From Bacteroidia bacterium (lineage in GTDB: Bacteria; Bacteroidota; Bacteroidia; NS11-12g; UBA955): a stretch of DNA of 32,367 bases. Shown piece after piece: positions 31,066 through 32,367 of this stretch (the first letter of the stretch is position 1; the number at the start of each line of letters is the position of its first letter). The position numbers and the translations under genes were made by a program. A model generated the notes under the pieces. It was not told the DNA's origin. It did not search any database and was given only the letters and a program-made list of their open reading frames with translations. Location of the stretch: contig JALRKL010000188.1 in the NCBI GenBank assembly GCA_023268875.1, forward strand, positions 1 to 32,367, given 5' to 3'.

Positions 31066-32021
31066 AACCACTGATCATCAAAAATGTCGTCTTCTAATTC
31101 CATTATCAACAAACCATTATTTTCCATCTCCACCATACTCACCTTAGATTGCTCATCCATTTGTGTGAAATGCGGAAAATCTTTATTTGGAGTTAAGCCA
31201 TTTATCTCATCCTCTTCTAATACTAAATCTGCTACCAATTGTGATTCCTCCGACAATTCCTCGAAAGCTACAGTAGCTTCCACAATATTTGCAGGTGAGG
31301 GTGTTTCTATGGTTCTTACTACGGTGGTTTGGCGGCTGATTTCAGCTATTTGTTCCACACTCACAGGCGCTTGTATTAGATTCCATACCCACCAAGCCGT
31401 TGCGATGGCTCCAATAGAAGCTGCAACTCCCAATATGCTTGTCCAAGGCAACCCTTTAGGTTTATCTTCTTGCACGGATTTATTGATAGGCACATAATCG
31501 GAGCGCGATTCATCTAACAATGCGGCGTAACGTGCCGCTGCCTCCGCTCTCTTGCGTTCCACCTCGGCAGAACGTAATTTCTCTGCTTCAATTTCCTCAG
31601 GACTCGGCTCGGGAACCGTGGCAGTTATGGCGGCTTTATTCAACGCTGGTATACCTTGAGATTCCGCACTGACTTCATCTGTTTGGGTATCGGCTACTTC
31701 ACCCACGGTTACGTTGCTATCGGATTCAAAATTGTCTATTTCCGATGTTTCCGCTATTTCTGATTGAGAAACTTCTTCCTCAACCTCAGCCTCAGCCGTT
31801 TCGATATAGGTATTTTCTGGGGCCTGTGCCACGTATGAGTTACCGAATTCCACACTCAATTGAATTGGATTTCTGGGCAAAACCGGCTCTTTTAACTCAG
31901 GCTTTTCAAACAGTTCTTGTGGGTCTATTCCAACTTTACGTTGAATACGCATCGCCAAATCCGACATGTGGTCGTGTTTGGGATAAAATGGAGATTTGAT
32001 TTTTGAAAATTCAATGTTCAT
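31062..32021 (-). CDS. single-TM protein, putative anti-sigma factor
   Basis: The product has 319 aa. A 190-residue cytoplasmic N-terminus contains a short amphipathic start (SDLAMRIQRKVGIDPQELF), a long acidic low-complexity region (about 70-145) and a charged helix EEIEAEKLRSAEVERKRAEAAARYAALL (about 142-169). One TM helix (LPWTSILGVAASIGAIATAWWVW, 191-213) leads to an acidic periplasmic tail. No zinc anti-sigma motif (HxxxCxxC) is present. Function as the anti-sigma factor is inferred from position: 9 bp after the sigma gene and an ATGA overlap with the sensor gene. Confidence 0.6.
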   Translation of the reverse strand: MNIEFSKIKSPFYPKHDHMSDLAMRIQRKVGIDPQELFEKPELKEPVLPRNPIQLSVEFGNSYVAQAPENTYIETAEAEVEEEVSQSEIAETSEIDNFESDSNVTVGEVADTQTDEVSAESQGIPALNKAAITATVPEPSPEEIEAEKLRSAEVERKRAEAAARYAALLDESRSDYVPINKSVQEDKPKGLPWTSILGVAASIGAIATAWWVWNLIQAPVSVEQIAEISRQTTVVRTIETPSPANIVEATVAFEELSEESQLVADLVLEEDEINGLTPNKDFPHFTQMDEQSKVSMVEMENNGLLIMELEDDIFDDQWL

Positions 32022-32030
32022 GGCTTCGAT

Positions 32031-32367
32031 TTAAAGTACTCCCAAATAAATTTCAATCTTTTTTACCGCATGATGGTAGCTTGATTTAAGCGCGGAAACT
32101 GACGTTTGCGTTAAATCACTGATATCGTCGTAAGGCAAATCCTCAAAATACCTAAGAACAAATACCAATTTCTGTTTAAAAGGCAGATAGCAGAGGGCTT
32201 TTTGCAGTTTCGCTTCAATTTCTTTTTCTGAAATTGAATCATCTTGTAGCAATGCATCTACCATAAACATCTGCGCTGAATCAAAATCGATTTCCGGACG
32301 CTTTTTGCGAAGAAAAGAAATGGTTTCGTTTGATGCGATTCGATAAATCCAAGTACTTAACTTGCTC
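32031..32367 (-). CDS. ECF-type RNA polymerase sigma factor, N-terminally cut by the window
   Basis: The track begins at an internal Met (32270), but the frame stays open to the edge and continues KLSTWIYRIASNETISFLRKKRPEIDF, the end of sigma region 2 (2.3-2.4). Region 4 follows: ALCYLPFKQKLVFVLRYFEDLPYDDISDLTQTSVSALKSSYHHAVKKIE, with the helix-turn-helix in DDISDLTQTSVSALKS. About 112 residues are visible; the start codon and region 2.1-2.2 lie outside. With the two downstream genes it forms a regulated envelope-signalling unit; target promoters are unknown. Confidence 0.9.
   Translation of the reverse strand, partial: SKLSTWIYRIASNETISFLRKKRPEIDFDSAQMFMVDALLQDDSISEKEIEAKLQKALCYLPFKQKLVFVLRYFEDLPYDDISDLTQTSVSALKSSYHHAVKKIEIYLGVL

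Overview
The window is chromosomal DNA of a Bacteroidota bacterium, most likely from the Flavobacteriia or a close relative. Support: the linkage rpmB-rpmG-DUF4295-ftsY-rimO, a fused alpha/beta 2-oxoacid dehydrogenase E1, a carboxypeptidase-regulatory-domain TonB-dependent receptor, the bacillithiol gene bshC, exbB-exbD-exbD-tonB, an ECF sigma / putative anti-sigma / 'sensor of ECF-type sigma factor' cluster, and -7 boxes of the Bacteroidetes type (TAnnTTTG). Shine-Dalgarno sequences are not evident. No plasmid, phage, IS or CRISPR hallmark was recognised.

Region 1 (1-5.65 kb) is AT-rich. It holds an edge-truncated E1 gene, which is absent from the ORF track, and an M1-peptidase-like protein that has lost its zinc motif and apparently its signal peptide. 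Next comes a roughly 1 kb block carrying two broken genes: a membrane-protein tail on + and the C-terminal DUF3427 part of a helicase on -. An AT-rich repeat array with a 90-bp register follows. This looks like a rearrangement or integration scar beside tRNA-Lys(UUU).

Region 2 (5.65-12.05 kb) starts with tRNA-Lys and its terminator. A tightly overlapping minus-strand operon (TrmH-family methyltransferase, thioredoxin-like lipid/membrane-anchored protein, cytochrome c/copper monooxygenase-like lipoprotein, GNAT-like acyltransferase) is divergent from mutS. mutS converges on a TonB-dependent receptor across an inverted array of 7-bp repeats that covers both stop codons.

Region 3 (12.1-23.5 kb) is mainly housekeeping. 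A plus-strand operon carries a pRiA4b ORF-3-like protein, miaA and a TerC-family protein. A convergent SulP transporter/beta-carbonic anhydrase pair suggests bicarbonate handling. A long minus-strand operon runs rpmB-rpmG-DUF4295-ftsY-rimO-bshC, with a strong hairpin terminator just before ftsY.

Region 4 (23.5-32.4 kb) is envelope-oriented: an O-antigen ligase-like membrane protein, a two-LysM protein, an orphan fused peptide-type ABC ATPase, the ExbB/ExbD/ExbD/TonB energy-coupling operon that would power receptors such as the one in region 3, and the ECF sigma cluster, whose sigma gene runs off the right edge.

Several ORF-track starts were corrected: trmH, thioredoxin-like, copper lipoprotein, mutS, bshC, ftsY, rpmB, ABC ATPase and the sigma-linked sensor. 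Several genes have a -7 box only 4-6 nt before the start codon, suggesting leaderless or near-leaderless transcripts. No clearly new multi-gene system was found. The most unusual items are the rearrangement scar with its repeat array and the heptamer array after mutS.
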